Positions 20,138-30,659 of a stretch of DNA of 64,000 bases are shown here, piece after piece; the first letter of the stretch is position 1; the number at the start of each line of letters is the position of its first letter. Made by a program: the position numbers and the translations under genes. This DNA comes from an uncultured Tateyamaria sp. (lineage in GTDB: Bacteria; Pseudomonadota; Alphaproteobacteria; Rhodobacterales; Rhodobacteraceae): assembly GCF_947487805.1 (NCBI RefSeq), contig NZ_CANKXW010000002.1, positions 496,001-560,000 on the forward strand, read 5' to 3'. Under the pieces are notes generated by a model. That model saw only the letters and a program-made list of their open reading frames with translations. It had not been told where the DNA came from and made no database searches.

Positions 20138-20364
20138 CAAGGCAGCTTCCAGAAGCGCCAGCTTTGATGCCAACCTGCCAGCATGGTAAATGGCACCAAA
20201 ATAATCGGGGTGAAGCGCGGCGAAGCGGCCATTGCTGCCGAAGCGACTAAGCTGGCACAACTCATCCAGAAGAACAGTTGCATTATACGTCTCCAACCAA
20301 AAAGGCGCATGAAATAGCCTTGGAAAAACGCGATGACGCCAAAGATGAACACATCGCCAATCAT
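20137..20364 (-). CDS. Small membrane protein coupled to murC
   Basis: A 75-residue protein whose ATG at 20364 overlaps the murC stop (ATGA). It has two or three hydrophobic segments ([19 protein letters not shown], then [20 protein letters not shown] and [14 protein letters not shown]), with many aromatic residues. No family was recognised. Its position and coupling tie its production to MurC. Confidence 0.65.
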   Translation of the reverse strand: MIGDVFIFGVIAFFQGYFMRLFGWRRIMQLFFWMSCASLVASAAMAASPRFTPIILVPFTMLAGWHQSWRFWKLP

Positions 20365-21767
20365 GCCGCTCCTTTCCGCAACCGTCCCGGCAAGCCATTG
20401 GCCCATGTGCTGATGGTCCCGGCCCCGAGACAGACGACCATGTCGCCGGGACGCGCCTGTTCGCGCACCAGCCGTTCCAAATCATCTTCTCCCATCACCG
20501 CGCGCGCGTGGCGGTGCCCGTGGCGGATCAGGCCCGCAACCAGATCATCGCGTGATGCGCCCTCGATGGGATCCTCACCGGCGGCAAAGATGTCGGTAAT
20601 GCCCACGACATCCGCGTCGTTGAAACAGGAACAGAAGTCTTCGAAATGGTGATGCAGGCGAGTAAAGCGATGCGGCTGATGCACCGCGATCACACGCCCT
20701 TCCGTCGCCTGTCGCGCAGCCTTGAGTACGGCGGCAATTTCGGTCGGGTGGTGGCCATAGTCATCGATGATCGTCACGCCGTTAATGTCGCCCACCCGCG
20801 TAAAGCGACGGTTAACGCCGCCGAACTCGGCCAGCGCCTTGCGGATCTCGTCCGCCTTCATCCCCAGATGCCGCGCCACGGCGACCGCAGACAGCGCGTT
20901 TGAAACATTGTGATCGCCCGGCATGGGCAGGCTGCATCCTTCGATCACCTGCTCTTCGGCCTGTAGGGCGATGTCGAAATGCGCCACCCCGTTTTCATAG
21001 GTCAGATTGATCGCCCGCACATCCGCCTGCGCATTGAACCCATAGGTCGTGATGCGCCGGTCCGTGATGCGCCCGACCAGCGCCTGCACATCCGGATCGT
21101 CCGTGCAGCACACCGCAAGCCCGTAAAAGGGGATGTTCGACACGAAGTCATAGAACCCTTGATGCAGCGCCTCTTCGGTGCCCCAGTGTTCCATGTGTTC
21201 GGGATCAATATTGGTCACAATGGCAATGGTCGCGGGCAGCCGGTTGAAAGTGCCGTCGCTTTCGTCCGCCTCCACCACCATCCACTCGCCGTCGCCCTTG
21301 CGCGCGTTCGACCCATAGGCGTGGATGATGCCGCCATTGACGACGGTGGGGTCAAACTTGCCCTCGTCCAGCAGTGCCGCAACCATGGTGGTCGTAGTCG
21401 TCTTGCCGTGGGTGCCCGCAATCGCGATGTTCGACCGCAGGCGCATCAGTTCGGCCAGCATCTCGGCACGCCGCACGATGGGCAGGCCCCGCGCCCGCGC
21501 CGCGTCCAGTTCGGCGTTGCCCGGCTTGATCGCGGACGAGATCACGACAACCTCCGCATCGGCAATGTTTTCGGCGCGTTGGCCCACAAAGATATGCGCG
21601 CCCAGCTCCGCCAACCTGTCGGTGATCTTGGACGCCTTCAGATCGGACCCCTGCACAACGTAGCCGTGATTAAGCAACACCTCGGCAATGCCCGACATGC
21701 CGATCCCGCCGATGCCGACGAAATGAATGGGGCCCACATCTCCGGGCAGTTTGGTGACGGCGTTCAT
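20361..21767 (-). CDS. murC: UDP-N-acetylmuramate--L-alanine ligase MurC
   Basis: A 468-residue Mur ligase adding L-Ala to UDP-MurNAc. The N-terminal domain has [17 protein letters not shown], the ATP loop is [18 protein letters not shown] near residue 115, and the C-terminal domain has [16 protein letters not shown] and HQPHRFTRL. It is complete at the usual length. It lies 3 bp after murG and overlaps the next small gene. Confidence 0.96.
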   Translation of the reverse strand: MNAVTKLPGDVGPIHFVGIGGIGMSGIAEVLLNHGYVVQGSDLKASKITDRLAELGAHIFVGQRAENIADAEVVVISSAIKPGNAELDAARARGLPIVRRAEMLAELMRLRSNIAIAGTHGKTTTTTMVAALLDEGKFDPTVVNGGIIHAYGSNARKGDGEWMVVEADESDGTFNRLPATIAIVTNIDPEHMEHWGTEEALHQGFYDFVSNIPFYGLAVCCTDDPDVQALVGRITDRRITTYGFNAQADVRAINLTYENGVAHFDIALQAEEQVIEGCSLPMPGDHNVSNALSAVAVARHLGMKADEIRKALAEFGGVNRRFTRVGDINGVTIIDDYGHHPTEIAAVLKAARQATEGRVIAVHQPHRFTRLHHHFEDFCSCFNDADVVGITDIFAAGEDPIEGASRDDLVAGLIRHGHRHARAVMGEDDLERLVREQARPGDMVVCLGAGTISTWANGLPGRLRKGAA

Positions 21768-21770
21768 TGT

Positions 21771-22865
21771 TCAGGTCCCTTTCTGACTGAGGGTTTCGAC
21801 CATATGCACAAGGCTTTCGGTGGCTTCAGGCTTGCCTGCGCCCAGCGCGGCCTGCGCCATCTGGCTCGCCCCGCCCGGATTGTCCAGCACCATGGCGATC
21901 TGTTCGGACACGGCTTCGACCGACAATTGGCTCTCCGGGACAAGGATGGCCGCGCCCGCCTCGACCAACCCGCGCGCATTTGCGGTCTGATGGTCGCCGG
22001 TGGCGGCACCGTAAGGGATCAGGATCGACGGCCGCCCGATCACCGAGATATCGGCCACCGAGGACGCACCAGACCGGCTGATCACCAGCTGCGCCTCGGA
22101 CATCCGCCGCGGCACGTCATTGAAAAATGGCTGCACATCCGCGGCGATGCCATGTTCGTCATAAAAGGCACGCACGCGCGCTTCGTCCTCGCCGCGCGCC
22201 TGATGGCTGACGCGGATATTGGACAACCGTTCCATCGGCAGGCTGGCAATGGCGGGTGGGATGACGTCCGACAGGATGCGCGCGCCCTGACTGCCACCAA
22301 TCACCAGCAACTCCATCGGGTAATCGCCCGGCGCGATGTATCCGGCACCGGCCCGCTCAAGCACAGCGCCCCGCACGGGGTTGCCGACATGCACACCTTC
22401 GACCCCTTCGGGCAGATCCGTGGGCCAGGTGCCGCAGGCCACCGCGTCCACCCGCTTGGCCAGGATCCGGTTCACGCGCCCCAGAACCCCGTTCTGCTCG
22501 TGCACCATGCGCGGCAGGCGCAGCAACGTCGCCGCAGCCATCGCCGGAATGGTCGGATAGCCGCCAAAGCCTACAACAACCGACGGCTTGTCGCGCATCA
22601 TCCTGAGCGTCGCGCCCAGCACGCCCGCCCCGATCCGGAACGGCACCGCCGCCTTGGCGATTGGCCCACCCCGCGCAAATGTCGCGCTCGATATCTGTTC
22701 GATCTGCGTCGTGTGCGGGAAGCCGCCGGTATAGCGCGCGCCGCGTGCATCCGTGCTCAGCTTGACCCGCCAGCCGCGCGCCAGCATCGCCTCGGCCAGC
22801 GCCTGTGCCGGGAACATGTGTCCACCGGTGCCACCGGCTGCGATCAACAAAAGCGGTTGGGTCAT
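21771..22865 (-). CDS. murG: UDP-N-acetylglucosamine--undecaprenyl-PP-MurNAc-pentapeptide transferase MurG
   Basis: A 364-residue GT28 glycosyltransferase that converts lipid I to lipid II on the inner face of the membrane. The N-terminal glycine loop [18 protein letters not shown] and the second-domain [19 protein letters not shown] are present, as is the UDP-GlcNAc-binding [11 protein letters not shown]. The start overlaps the ftsW stop (ATGA at 22862-22865). Confidence 0.96.
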   Translation of the reverse strand: MTQPLLLIAAGGTGGHMFPAQALAEAMLARGWRVKLSTDARGARYTGGFPHTTQIEQISSATFARGGPIAKAAVPFRIGAGVLGATLRMMRDKPSVVVGFGGYPTIPAMAAATLLRLPRMVHEQNGVLGRVNRILAKRVDAVACGTWPTDLPEGVEGVHVGNPVRGAVLERAGAGYIAPGDYPMELLVIGGSQGARILSDVIPPAIASLPMERLSNIRVSHQARGEDEARVRAFYDEHGIAADVQPFFNDVPRRMSEAQLVISRSGASSVADISVIGRPSILIPYGAATGDHQTANARGLVEAGAAILVPESQLSVEAVSEQIAMVLDNPGGASQMAQAALGAGKPEATESLVHMVETLSQKGT

Positions 22866-24028
22866 CGCCGTCCACGCCCCAAAAGATCCGAAATCTCACC
22901 CTGCGGCCGCGACCGCGTAAAGGCCAGCAACATGCCGACCGCAATGCCCGAAGCGATCACCGAACTGCCGCCGTAGCTGACAAATGGCAAGGTCATCCCC
23001 TTGGCCGGCAAAAGCCGCACCGCCACACCCATGTTGATCATCGCCTGCACGCCGAACATGCAGGCCAGGCCCGTACCCGCCAGCCGGATGAACGGATCAC
23101 GTTCGCGCACCAGCCGCAACAGCGACCGCACCACGATCCCGGTATAAAGCGCGATGATACACAGCACGAGCACCAGCCCGTATTCCTCGGCGGCAACGGC
23201 AATGATGAAATCCGTATGCGCATCCGGCAGGGACCATTTCACTTGTCCCTCGCCCACGCCGACACCGAACAGCCCGCCTTCCTGAATGGCATTGGTGGCA
23301 TAGCCCAGCTGCGTGCGCGGATCGACATCGGGGCTCAGAAACCCGTCGATGCGGCGCGCGAAATGCTCTGAGTTCGAATAAGCGACCGTACCCGCAACCA
23401 CGACCAGCCCGGCCATCCCGACCAGCAGCACCATGGGCGCACCGGCCACGAAATACATCACACCCCAGCCAAACAGTACCAGGCACGCCTGCCCGAAATC
23501 CGGTTGCAGGGCGAGCATCAGGACAATCGAAATGCACAGCGCAAAGGACCACGCCCGCCCCGGCGGGCCGTTCAGGTCCTGACTGGCCGCCAGCATCCAT
23601 GCCGCAACCACCACGAAACCCGGCTTGAGAAACTCCGACGGCTGCACACTGGCAAACCCAAGGCTGTACCAACGCACCGCCCCCTTGCCGAAATCCGTAC
23701 CGAAAAACGGCAGCATCGCCAGCGCCACAAAGGCCACCAGAAAACCCAGCACCGCAAGGCGTCGCACCACGACCGGGGACATCATCGACGTGATGATCAT
23801 CACCACCAGCGCAAGTCCGCCGAAAAACGCCTGCCGCGTCACATAGTGAAAGGGCGGGAACCCGTTCTGCTCTGCCAGCGGCACAGAGGCCGCAAGCCCC
23901 AGCAACAGGCCAATCGCAAACAGGATCAGCACACAGCTGAGCGACCATTTGTCGATGGTGCGCCACCATTTGGGAAGAATCGGTTCGCCGTCCCGTACGG
24001 GAACGGCACCATAGACCATCTCTGTCAT
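22862..24028 (-). CDS. ftsW: Septal SEDS protein FtsW (peptidoglycan glycosyltransferase)
   Basis: A 388-residue SEDS-family membrane protein with about ten membrane helices, the polymerase partner of FtsI at the septum. Family motifs include [23 protein letters not shown] split by the usual [14 protein letters not shown], the large periplasmic loop with [20 protein letters not shown] followed by DFI, and [10 protein letters not shown] near the C-terminus. The N-terminus is cytosolic. Confidence 0.95.
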   Translation of the reverse strand: MTEMVYGAVPVRDGEPILPKWWRTIDKWSLSCVLILFAIGLLLGLAASVPLAEQNGFPPFHYVTRQAFFGGLALVVMIITSMMSPVVVRRLAVLGFLVAFVALAMLPFFGTDFGKGAVRWYSLGFASVQPSEFLKPGFVVVAAWMLAASQDLNGPPGRAWSFALCISIVLMLALQPDFGQACLVLFGWGVMYFVAGAPMVLLVGMAGLVVVAGTVAYSNSEHFARRIDGFLSPDVDPRTQLGYATNAIQEGGLFGVGVGEGQVKWSLPDAHTDFIIAVAAEEYGLVLVLCIIALYTGIVVRSLLRLVRERDPFIRLAGTGLACMFGVQAMINMGVAVRLLPAKGMTLPFVSYGGSSVIASGIAVGMLLAFTRSRPQGEISDLLGRGRR

Positions 24029-24110
24029 GATCAGCCGCCTTGCTGCCTAACACTGCCTCGGGTTCCCGGTTGCTCCGGGATACTCTGCGGCCACCATAGC
24101 GGCAAAATCA

Positions 24111-24145
24111 CGCGCGGGCTAGCCCTTGTGGGCATGGCCCGCGCG
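24111..24145 (-). terminator. Hairpin after the peroxiredoxin-like gene
   Basis: CGCGCGGGC and GCCCGCGCG form a 9-bp stem with an inner GCCC/GGGC pair, giving a long hairpin six bases after the stop of the peroxiredoxin-like gene. On the minus strand a TTTT tract follows a few bases later, so a terminator separating this gene from ftsW is likely, though the U-run is short. Confidence 0.5.
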
Positions 24146-24150
24146 GCGTT

Positions 24151-24678
24151 TTAGGCGGCTTTGTGCGTACCACGAATGGGGTAGTCATTGGCGCGGATGT
24201 AGGTGATCCCGCCCAGCACCTTCTCAAGGTCAGGCCGCAGGAAGGGCGCGTTCGACACATCCACCATCTGGATGTCGCCATCCGCATTCACAACGAACAG
24301 CCCCGGCTCGGCAAAGGGACGGTCAGTTTCCTGCGGACTGCGCGGGTCCGAGACATAGAGCCCCAGCGTCTGCATCTGTTCAACGCTCAACCCGTATCCC
24401 ATCGCCAGCGTCGGCGCGAACTCCTCCGCCATGGCGCGTGCCTTGTCTTCGGGATCGCCGGAGGCCACGACAATATCCACCCCCTGGGCGTGGAACTTCT
24501 CCTGCATTCCCTCCAACTCGGCCAGGTATTTCTTGCACAAGGGGCAGTGCAAACCGCGATAGATGATCACCAACTGCCAGTCATGCGGCCCCTGCGGCGC
24601 GCCAAGGGTGACCGTGCCCCCGCCCAGCTTGTCGATGTCCAGTTTCGGGAACGGGTGTCCGGCGGGCAATGCAGTCAT
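24151..24678 (-). CDS. Peroxiredoxin-like (AhpC/TSA, thioredoxin-fold) protein
   Basis: A 175-residue thioredoxin-fold protein of the PRX-like branch. The active-site region is IIYRGLHCPLCKKYLAELEG with a CPLC motif in place of the usual peroxidatic PxxxTxxC, so either a resolving-type CxxC chemistry or an altered peroxidase is possible. The start ATG at 24678 follows AGGAGAT. It sits between ftsW and the divergent baiN-like gene inside the dcw cluster and is probably transcribed from the 24679-24781 gap. Confidence 0.8.
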   Translation of the reverse strand: MTALPAGHPFPKLDIDKLGGGTVTLGAPQGPHDWQLVIIYRGLHCPLCKKYLAELEGMQEKFHAQGVDIVVASGDPEDKARAMAEEFAPTLAMGYGLSVEQMQTLGLYVSDPRSPQETDRPFAEPGLFVVNADGDIQMVDVSNAPFLRPDLEKVLGGITYIRANDYPIRGTHKAA

Positions 24679-24781
24679 GACATATCTCCTGTGATGTCGT
24701 TCCCCAGACACCTATGCCTGCCGCGCCCCGGCACAACCCCAACGGCTTGACCCTTTCTGTGCAATCCTGCACGGGGACGTC

Positions 24782-25948
24782 ATGGAATACGATACAGCAG
24801 TTATTGGCGCCGGTGCCGCCGGAATGATGTGCGCCGCCCATTCGGGTGGACGCGTCTTGCTGGTGGACCACGCCAAGGCACCGGGGGAAAAGATCCGCAT
24901 CTCCGGCGGCGGGCGCTGCAATTTCACGAACATGTACTGCGACGCGGATGCGTTTATCTCCGAAAATCCACATTTCGCGAAATCCGCCCTCGCCCGCTAC
25001 ACCCAATGGGATTTCATCGCCCTGGTCGATCAGCATGGCATCCCCTGGCATGAAAAGACGCTGGGCCAGCTTTTCTGCGACACCTCGGCCAAGGATATCA
25101 TCGCCATGCTGCGCCGCATGCTGCAAGACGCGGGCGTCGATCTGCATTTGCAAACCGAAGTGTTCGACTTTGCAAAGAGTAGTAAAGGATTCACCTTTGC
25201 CCTGAACGGCACCCGCACAGTCACCGCTCGCAATGTGGTCATCGCCACGGGTGGCAAATCGATCCCCAAGATGGGCGCAACCGGCTTCGCCTACGACATC
25301 GCGCGCCAGTTCGGCCACGCCATCACGCCGACCGAGCCCGCGCTGGTCCCCTTCACCTTTCCCGACCGGCGCTTTGCCGACATCTCGGGCGTGGCCTGCC
25401 CGGCGCGCGTCACCGCCGACGGCCCCGCCTTTGACGAGGCGATGCTCTTCACCCACCGTGGTCTCTCCGGCCCCGCGATCCTACAGGCCTCCAGCTACTG
25501 GGATGCGGGCCAGCCGATCACCATCCACCTCGCCCCGGACACGGATCTGGGCGCGGCATTGCGCGACAAACGCCAAAGCGACGGGAAAAAGGCGCTGACC
25601 ACCGAACTGGCCCGCCACCTGCCCGCGCGACTCGTGGATCACCTGAGCACCCAGATGGATCTGTCCGGGCGGCTCGGCGATCTGTCCGATGCACGCATCG
25701 ATACCGTCATCCAGGCGCTGACGCGGTGGCACCTGACCCCCGGCGGGACCGAAGGCTACCGCACCGCCGAGGTCACGCGTGGCGGGGTCGCCACCGACCA
25801 CATCAGCTCCCAAACAATGCAATCGACGATGGCACCCGGCCTCTTTTTCATCGGCGAGGCACTGGATGTGACCGGATGGCTCGGTGGCTACAATTTCCAA
25901 TGGGCCTGGTCGTCGGCTATGGCCGCCGCGCGCCACATCGCAACGTAA
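24782..25948 (+). CDS. HI0933/BaiN family FAD-dependent oxidoreductase
   Basis: A 388-residue flavoprotein of the HI0933 (YhiN) family. The N-terminal Rossmann motif is AVIGAGAAGMMCA, followed by GEKIRISGGGRCNFTN typical of the family, a second dinucleotide-type segment VIATGGKSIPKMGATGFAYD and a C-terminal LDVTGWLGGYNFQWAWSSA. Members are annotated as aminoacetone oxidases or 3-dehydro-bile-acid reductases; the substrate here is not known. It is the only plus-strand gene inside the dcw cluster and lies convergent to murD. Confidence 0.88.
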   Translation: MEYDTAVIGAGAAGMMCAAHSGGRVLLVDHAKAPGEKIRISGGGRCNFTNMYCDADAFISENPHFAKSALARYTQWDFIALVDQHGIPWHEKTLGQLFCDTSAKDIIAMLRRMLQDAGVDLHLQTEVFDFAKSSKGFTFALNGTRTVTARNVVIATGGKSIPKMGATGFAYDIARQFGHAITPTEPALVPFTFPDRRFADISGVACPARVTADGPAFDEAMLFTHRGLSGPAILQASSYWDAGQPITIHLAPDTDLGAALRDKRQSDGKKALTTELARHLPARLVDHLSTQMDLSGRLGDLSDARIDTVIQALTRWHLTPGGTEGYRTAEVTRGGVATDHISSQTMQSTMAPGLFFIGEALDVTGWLGGYNFQWAWSSAMAAARHIAT

Positions 25949-26022
25949 CACCCTGACGCGATCCGCCCGCAGATATTCCCAAAATTAAGAATGGCGTGCG
26001 CGCGCCAGCGCGCTCCGTTGGA

Positions 26023-27417
26023 TCACAGCCGCTTGGTTACCTCGGCCACGAAATCCTCGCCGCGCCGCTCAAAGCTGTCATATTGATCAAAACTTGCCGC
26101 CGCCGGGGCCAGAAGGACAACGTCACCCGGCTCCGCCGCGGCCATCGCGGCCTCCACCGCGGCCGCCATTGTCGTGCAGACATGCGCGGGCCCGTCCAGT
26201 TGCATCGCGAACTGCGCGGCCTCCCGGCCAATCACATAGGCTGCCTTGACCGACCCCGCCGCCGCCTTGACCACGTCCAGTCCGCCGTCCTTTTGCAACC
26301 CGCCACAGATCCAGTGGATGTTCTCGAACGCCGCCAGCGCCTTGGCCGCGCTGTCTACATTGGTGGCCTTGCTGTCATTCACATAACGCACACCACCCGC
26401 CTCGGCGATAAGCTGACTGCGGTGCGGCAGCCCGCCAAAGCTGTGGAATGCCTGCTCGATCACCTTGGGCGCAATCCCCACCGACCGGGCCGCGGCATAG
26501 GCGGCGCAGGCGTTCTGATGGTTGTGACTGCCCGGCAGGCCCGCCACCTCCCGCAGATCGATCGACGCCACCTGCCGTCCCTTGCGCGTCTCGGCCAGGT
26601 ACCCCTTGCGGGCAAAGACATTCCAGCCGGGGCCTGTCAGCTTGGCCTCGACCGACACGCGGATCACGCGGTCATCCCCCGGCGCTTCTACCAGCTGGCC
26701 CGCCAGAAACCGGCCTTCCTTCTCGTCCACTCCGATCACCGCCCGGTCCGGTCCACCTTCGGCAAAGAGGCGCCGCTTGGCTGCAAAATACCCTCCCATC
26801 CCGTCATGCCGGTCCAGATGATCCGGCGTCAGGTTGGTAAATACCGCCACATCCGGCGTCAGGCTGCGCGCGAGGTCCGTCTGGTAGCTCGACAGTTCCA
26901 GCACCACGACCTCGCCGTCATGTGGAGGGTCGATGTCCAGAACGCCACGACCGATATTGCCCGCCAACTGACTGGGGCGCCCCGCCACGTCCATGATGTG
27001 ATGGATCAGGGCGGAGGTTGTCGATTTCCCATTGGACCCGGTCACCGCGATCACGCGGGGTGCGGTGTCAAAATCGTTCCACGCCGCCGTGGCAAAGGAC
27101 TGAAAAAAGAGACCGATGTCATTGTCCACCGGCACGCCCGCGGACAGGGCGGCGGCGACCACCGGGTTCGGTGTGGGATAGAGATGCGGGATGCCGGGGC
27201 TGACGATCAGCCGGGCAATATCGTCAAAAGCCCCGCCCCGTTTCAGATCGGCGCAGGCGAAACCTTCGGCCTCGGCCCGCGCGCGCGCATCAGGGTTGTC
27301 GTCCCAGCACACCGGGATGGCACCGCCTGCATCCAGGGCACGGGCGGCCACCAGACCCGACCGCCCCAGACCCAGAACGGCGACGCGCGCGCCCTCGAGC
27401 CCCCGCACCGGGATCAT
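26023..27417 (-). CDS. murD: UDP-N-acetylmuramoylalanine--D-glutamate ligase MurD
   Basis: A 464-residue Mur ligase adding D-Glu. The N-terminal [17 protein letters not shown], the ATP loop [17 protein letters not shown] near residue 120, and ELSSYQTDL and [10 protein letters not shown] motifs are present, as is the C-terminal YVNDSKATN. The start ATG at 27417 gives the family-like [16 protein letters not shown]; an open frame reaching 27639 overlaps the SDR gene and was not used. Confidence 0.95.
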   Translation of the reverse strand: MIPVRGLEGARVAVLGLGRSGLVAARALDAGGAIPVCWDDNPDARARAEAEGFACADLKRGGAFDDIARLIVSPGIPHLYPTPNPVVAAALSAGVPVDNDIGLFFQSFATAAWNDFDTAPRVIAVTGSNGKSTTSALIHHIMDVAGRPSQLAGNIGRGVLDIDPPHDGEVVVLELSSYQTDLARSLTPDVAVFTNLTPDHLDRHDGMGGYFAAKRRLFAEGGPDRAVIGVDEKEGRFLAGQLVEAPGDDRVIRVSVEAKLTGPGWNVFARKGYLAETRKGRQVASIDLREVAGLPGSHNHQNACAAYAAARSVGIAPKVIEQAFHSFGGLPHRSQLIAEAGGVRYVNDSKATNVDSAAKALAAFENIHWICGGLQKDGGLDVVKAAAGSVKAAYVIGREAAQFAMQLDGPAHVCTTMAAAVEAAMAAAEPGDVVLLAPAAASFDQYDSFERRGEDFVAEVTKRL

Positions 27418-27442
27418 GCCTGCACCTCGGAAACGGCCCGGT

Positions 27443-28099
27443 TCACCATGCTTTCTCCTGCCTGTCGCGATAGAATTTTCCGGTTGTCCCCGCGGGGACA
27501 TCCAGTGCCAGCCAGATCGCGGTGTCGGCCCCTTCTGCGGGCGTGCGGGGGGCGGCCCGGCCGCCCATGCGCGTGTGAACCCAGCCGGGACACATGGCAT
27601 TGATAGTGACACCGTGGGGCAAATCGCGGGGCAGCGCATGGCTGAGCGCGTTCAGCGCGGCCTTGGCCACACCATATCCGCCGGGCCCTTCGAGGCCTTC
27701 GTCAAAGGCGCCCCAGCCCGAACTGACATTGATGATCCGCCCCGCACCGGCGCGCGTCATATGCGGCAGGCACAGCACGATCAGCTCGAACGGCGCGTGA
27801 AACATCACCTGCATCGACCGGCGCAGGCCGTCCGGATGGGTGATCATGCTGTCCTCGATCAGAATGCCCGCATTGTTGATCAGGATGTCGATCTCACCAG
27901 CCGCCGTGATGGCAGGGACAAAAGTCTCGGGCTGTTCGAGGTCGAGATGCACCCAGTCGCAGCCCAGCGCCGCGGCCACCGCCGCACCCGCCTGCGCGTC
28001 ACGGACACCGATCACGACCTCAACACCGCGCGCAATCAATCCTTCGGCTGTGGCATAGCCGATGCCACGATTGCCGCCGGTGATCAGCGCACGGGTCAT
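27443..28099 (-). CDS. SDR family NAD(P)-dependent oxidoreductase
   Basis: A 218-residue classical short-chain dehydrogenase. The N-terminal cofactor motif is [22 protein letters not shown] appears near residue 80, the catalytic serine region is [10 protein letters not shown] and the YxxxK motif is [11 protein letters not shown]. The substrate is not known. Its ATG at 28099 shares a base with the mraY stop (TGATG), so it is a coupled member of the dcw operon, a place where no SDR normally occurs. Confidence 0.88.
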   Translation of the reverse strand: MTRALITGGNRGIGYATAEGLIARGVEVVIGVRDAQAGAAVAAALGCDWVHLDLEQPETFVPAITAAGEIDILINNAGILIEDSMITHPDGLRRSMQVMFHAPFELIVLCLPHMTRAGAGRIINVSSGWGAFDEGLEGPGGYGVAKAALNALSHALPRDLPHGVTINAMCPGWVHTRMGGRAAPRTPAEGADTAIWLALDVPAGTTGKFYRDRQEKAW

Positions 28100-29181
28100 C
28101 AGCGCACCTTGAGCGTTGCAAGGCCGATCATCGCGAGGATCAGCGAGATGATCCAGAACCGGATCACGATTTGCGGTTCGGCCCATCCCTTTTTCTCATA
28201 GTGGTGATGGATCGGCGCCATCAGGAACACGCGCTTGCCCGTCCGTTTGAAATAGAGGACCTGAATGATCACACTGAGCGCCTCGACCACAAAGAGACCG
28301 CCAACGATGGCCAGCACCAATTCGTGTTTCGTCGCAACCGCGATGGCCCCCAACGCGCCGCCCAGCGCGAGCGATCCAGTGTCGCCCATGAACACGGCCG
28401 CCGGTGGTGCGTTGTACCACAGGAACCCAAGCCCGCCGCCAAAAAGAGCGGAGGTAAAGATCAGCAACTCACCTGTGCCCGGCACGTAGTGCACGTCGAG
28501 GTATTCCGTAAAATCCACGCGCCCCACCGCATAGGCGATGATACCAAGCGTCCCGCCCGCGATCATCACGGGCATGATCGCCAAACCGTCCAGACCATCC
28601 GTGAGGTTCACCGCATTGGCCGAGCCCACGATCACGATGATCGAAAACGGAATGAACAGGACGCCAAGGTTCAGAAGCACATCCTTGAGCACCGGCACCG
28701 CCAACTGGTTCTGCAACATCTCGGGATGGTTTATGGTCGCGAAATAGGCGGCGATGCCCGCAATCAGAAAGCCTAGGAGCAACCGCACCTTGCCCGGCAC
28801 GCCTGCGGTCGTCTGTTTGGACACCTTGGCATAGTCGTCGGCAAATCCGATGGCCGCAAAGGCGAGCGTCACGCCCAGAACGATCCACATGAACGGGTTG
28901 TCCCAGCGCGCCCAGAGCAGGGTCGACGTGGCCAGCGCGCCCACGATCAGGAGGCCGCCCATGGTGGGTGTCCCTGCTTTGGCGAAGTGCCCCTCGGGGC
29001 CATCGTCGCGAATGGGCTGGCCCTTGCCCTGCTTGCGGCGCAGCACGGCAATGAGCGGACGACCAAAGAGAAAGCCAAAGATCAGTGCCGTCAGAAACGC
29101 CCCGCCCGCCCGAAAGGTGATGTAGCGAAAGAGGTTGAAAAAATCCCCGCCGTCCGAAAGTTCTGTCAACCAATAGAGCAT
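28099..29181 (-). CDS. mraY: Phospho-N-acetylmuramoyl-pentapeptide-transferase MraY
   Basis: A 360-residue integral membrane enzyme with about ten helices that makes lipid I. Motifs are [12 protein letters not shown], the Mg-binding [18 protein letters not shown] and [12 protein letters not shown], then HHHYEKKGW near the C-terminus. A 56-bp gap separates it from murF. Confidence 0.96.
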   Translation of the reverse strand: MLYWLTELSDGGDFFNLFRYITFRAGGAFLTALIFGFLFGRPLIAVLRRKQGKGQPIRDDGPEGHFAKAGTPTMGGLLIVGALATSTLLWARWDNPFMWIVLGVTLAFAAIGFADDYAKVSKQTTAGVPGKVRLLLGFLIAGIAAYFATINHPEMLQNQLAVPVLKDVLLNLGVLFIPFSIIVIVGSANAVNLTDGLDGLAIMPVMIAGGTLGIIAYAVGRVDFTEYLDVHYVPGTGELLIFTSALFGGGLGFLWYNAPPAAVFMGDTGSLALGGALGAIAVATKHELVLAIVGGLFVVEALSVIIQVLYFKRTGKRVFLMAPIHHHYEKKGWAEPQIVIRFWIISLILAMIGLATLKVR

Positions 29182-29237
29182 TGCTGCCTGTCCCTACTCA
29201 TTATCTTGTGGGCCTGTCTTTTTGTAGATGTTGGCCG

Positions 29238-30659
29238 TTATCCCACCGGATGGCCCATTTTACGGATGGCGTCAACGATTTGGGCAAGGCGCATGCTGAG
29301 CGATCCCTTGGCCAGAACCACGTCGCCGCTGTCCAGACTGCGCCGTACGGTGGCGGCCATCTCTTCTGCGGTTTCGGTCCATGCGCCACGTTTTTCGGCC
29401 GGCAGGGCCTCGTGCAGATGCTGCATCAGGGGGCCGACACAGTGGATTCTGTCGATCGCTGCGACCGCGCCCAGGGCGGCGATGTCGGCGTGCATCTGCG
29501 GGCCTTCGGGGCCCAGTTCCTTCATGTCGCCGACAAAGGCGATGCGGCGACCCTTGCTGACGCGCCCGATGTCGTTGGTGACCTGTGCCGCGGCCAGAAC
29601 CTCGAGCGCGGCGGCCATGGAAGTCGGATTGGCGTTGTAGCTGTCGTCGATCAATTCGAGCGTCAGATGCGTTTCGACCGGATCGAGCACGATGGCCTCG
29701 CGGGCGCCGCGGCCCTCGTAGGGGGACCAGCGGCCAAGCGATTGCGCCGCCAGCGCCAGATCCGCGCCCAGCGCCTCTGCGGCGGCAAGCGCGCCCAGCC
29801 CGTTCATGGCATAGTGTTTGCCCACTGCGCCGATCTTGAACAGCAGTGGTGCCTCGTGGGCAGTGGCCTGCACCACGGTGGTGTCGCGTTGCAGATCGAC
29901 CGCGTTCAGGACGAAATCGAACCCGTGTTCGCCAAAGCCGATGTCGCGCCGCTTGGCGTCATGCGCCTTGGCCTGAAGGATCGCCGCGGTGGAGCAGTCA
30001 TTGTTGAGAATGGCCGTACCACCATATTCCAGACCGTCGATGATCGACGCCTTTTCCAGCGCGATGCCTTCGATGTTCTCGAATGCCTCGAGATGCGCAG
30101 GTGCGACGGTGGTGATCATCGCCACGTGAGGGCGCGCCATGCGGGCGAGTGGCGCAATCTCTCCGGGGTGGTTCATGCCGATCTCGATCACCGCGAATTC
30201 GGTGTCCTTTGGCATCCGCGCCAGAGTCAGCGGCACGCCCCAGTGATTGTTGTAGCTGGCCACGCTGGCATGGGTCCGACCCTGATCGCCCAATATCGCG
30301 CGCAGCATTTCCTTGGTCGAGGTCTTGCCGACGCTGCCGGTGATGGCAACGACGCGGGCCTCTGTGCGGGCGCGCGCAGCGGTGCCCAGCGCCTCGAGCG
30401 CGGTCAAAACGTCCTCGACAATCAGTAGCGGTGCATCCTTGGCCACGCCGTCGGGCACATGTGTCACCAACGCGGCGGCGGCCCCCTTTTCCAGCGCTTG
30501 GGCCACGAATTCGTGGCCGTCGCGCGCGGCCTTGAGGGCGACAAACAGATCGCCGGGTTGCAGCGTGCGCGTATCAATCGACACGCCCGTGGCGGTCCAG
30601 TCCGTGGTTGCGGTGCCTGCCGTAGCCGATGCGGCGTCGGTCGAAGTCCAAAGCGTCAT
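29238..30659 (-). CDS. murF: UDP-N-acetylmuramoyl-tripeptide--D-alanyl-D-alanine ligase MurF
   Basis: A 473-residue Mur ligase adding D-Ala-D-Ala. The N-terminal SIDTRTLQPGDLFVALK, the ATP loop ITGSVGKTSTKEML near residue 105, the YNNHWGVPLTL substrate segment and IDDSYNANPTSM are present. The start overlaps the murE stop (ATGA at 30656-30659). Confidence 0.95.
   Translation of the reverse strand: MTLWTSTDAASATAGTATTDWTATGVSIDTRTLQPGDLFVALKAARDGHEFVAQALEKGAAAALVTHVPDGVAKDAPLLIVEDVLTALEALGTAARARTEARVVAITGSVGKTSTKEMLRAILGDQGRTHASVASYNNHWGVPLTLARMPKDTEFAVIEIGMNHPGEIAPLARMARPHVAMITTVAPAHLEAFENIEGIALEKASIIDGLEYGGTAILNNDCSTAAILQAKAHDAKRRDIGFGEHGFDFVLNAVDLQRDTTVVQATAHEAPLLFKIGAVGKHYAMNGLGALAAAEALGADLALAAQSLGRWSPYEGRGAREAIVLDPVETHLTLELIDDSYNANPTSMAAALEVLAAAQVTNDIGRVSKGRRIAFVGDMKELGPEGPQMHADIAALGAVAAIDRIHCVGPLMQHLHEALPAEKRGAWTETAEEMAATVRRSLDSGDVVLAKGSLSMRLAQIVDAIRKMGHPVG

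Noticed and set aside
20979-22976. Plus-strand frame of 665 codons over murC and murG
   Set aside because: It is antisense to two clearly identified Mur enzymes and is rich in His and Arg, as expected of a GC-rich shadow frame.
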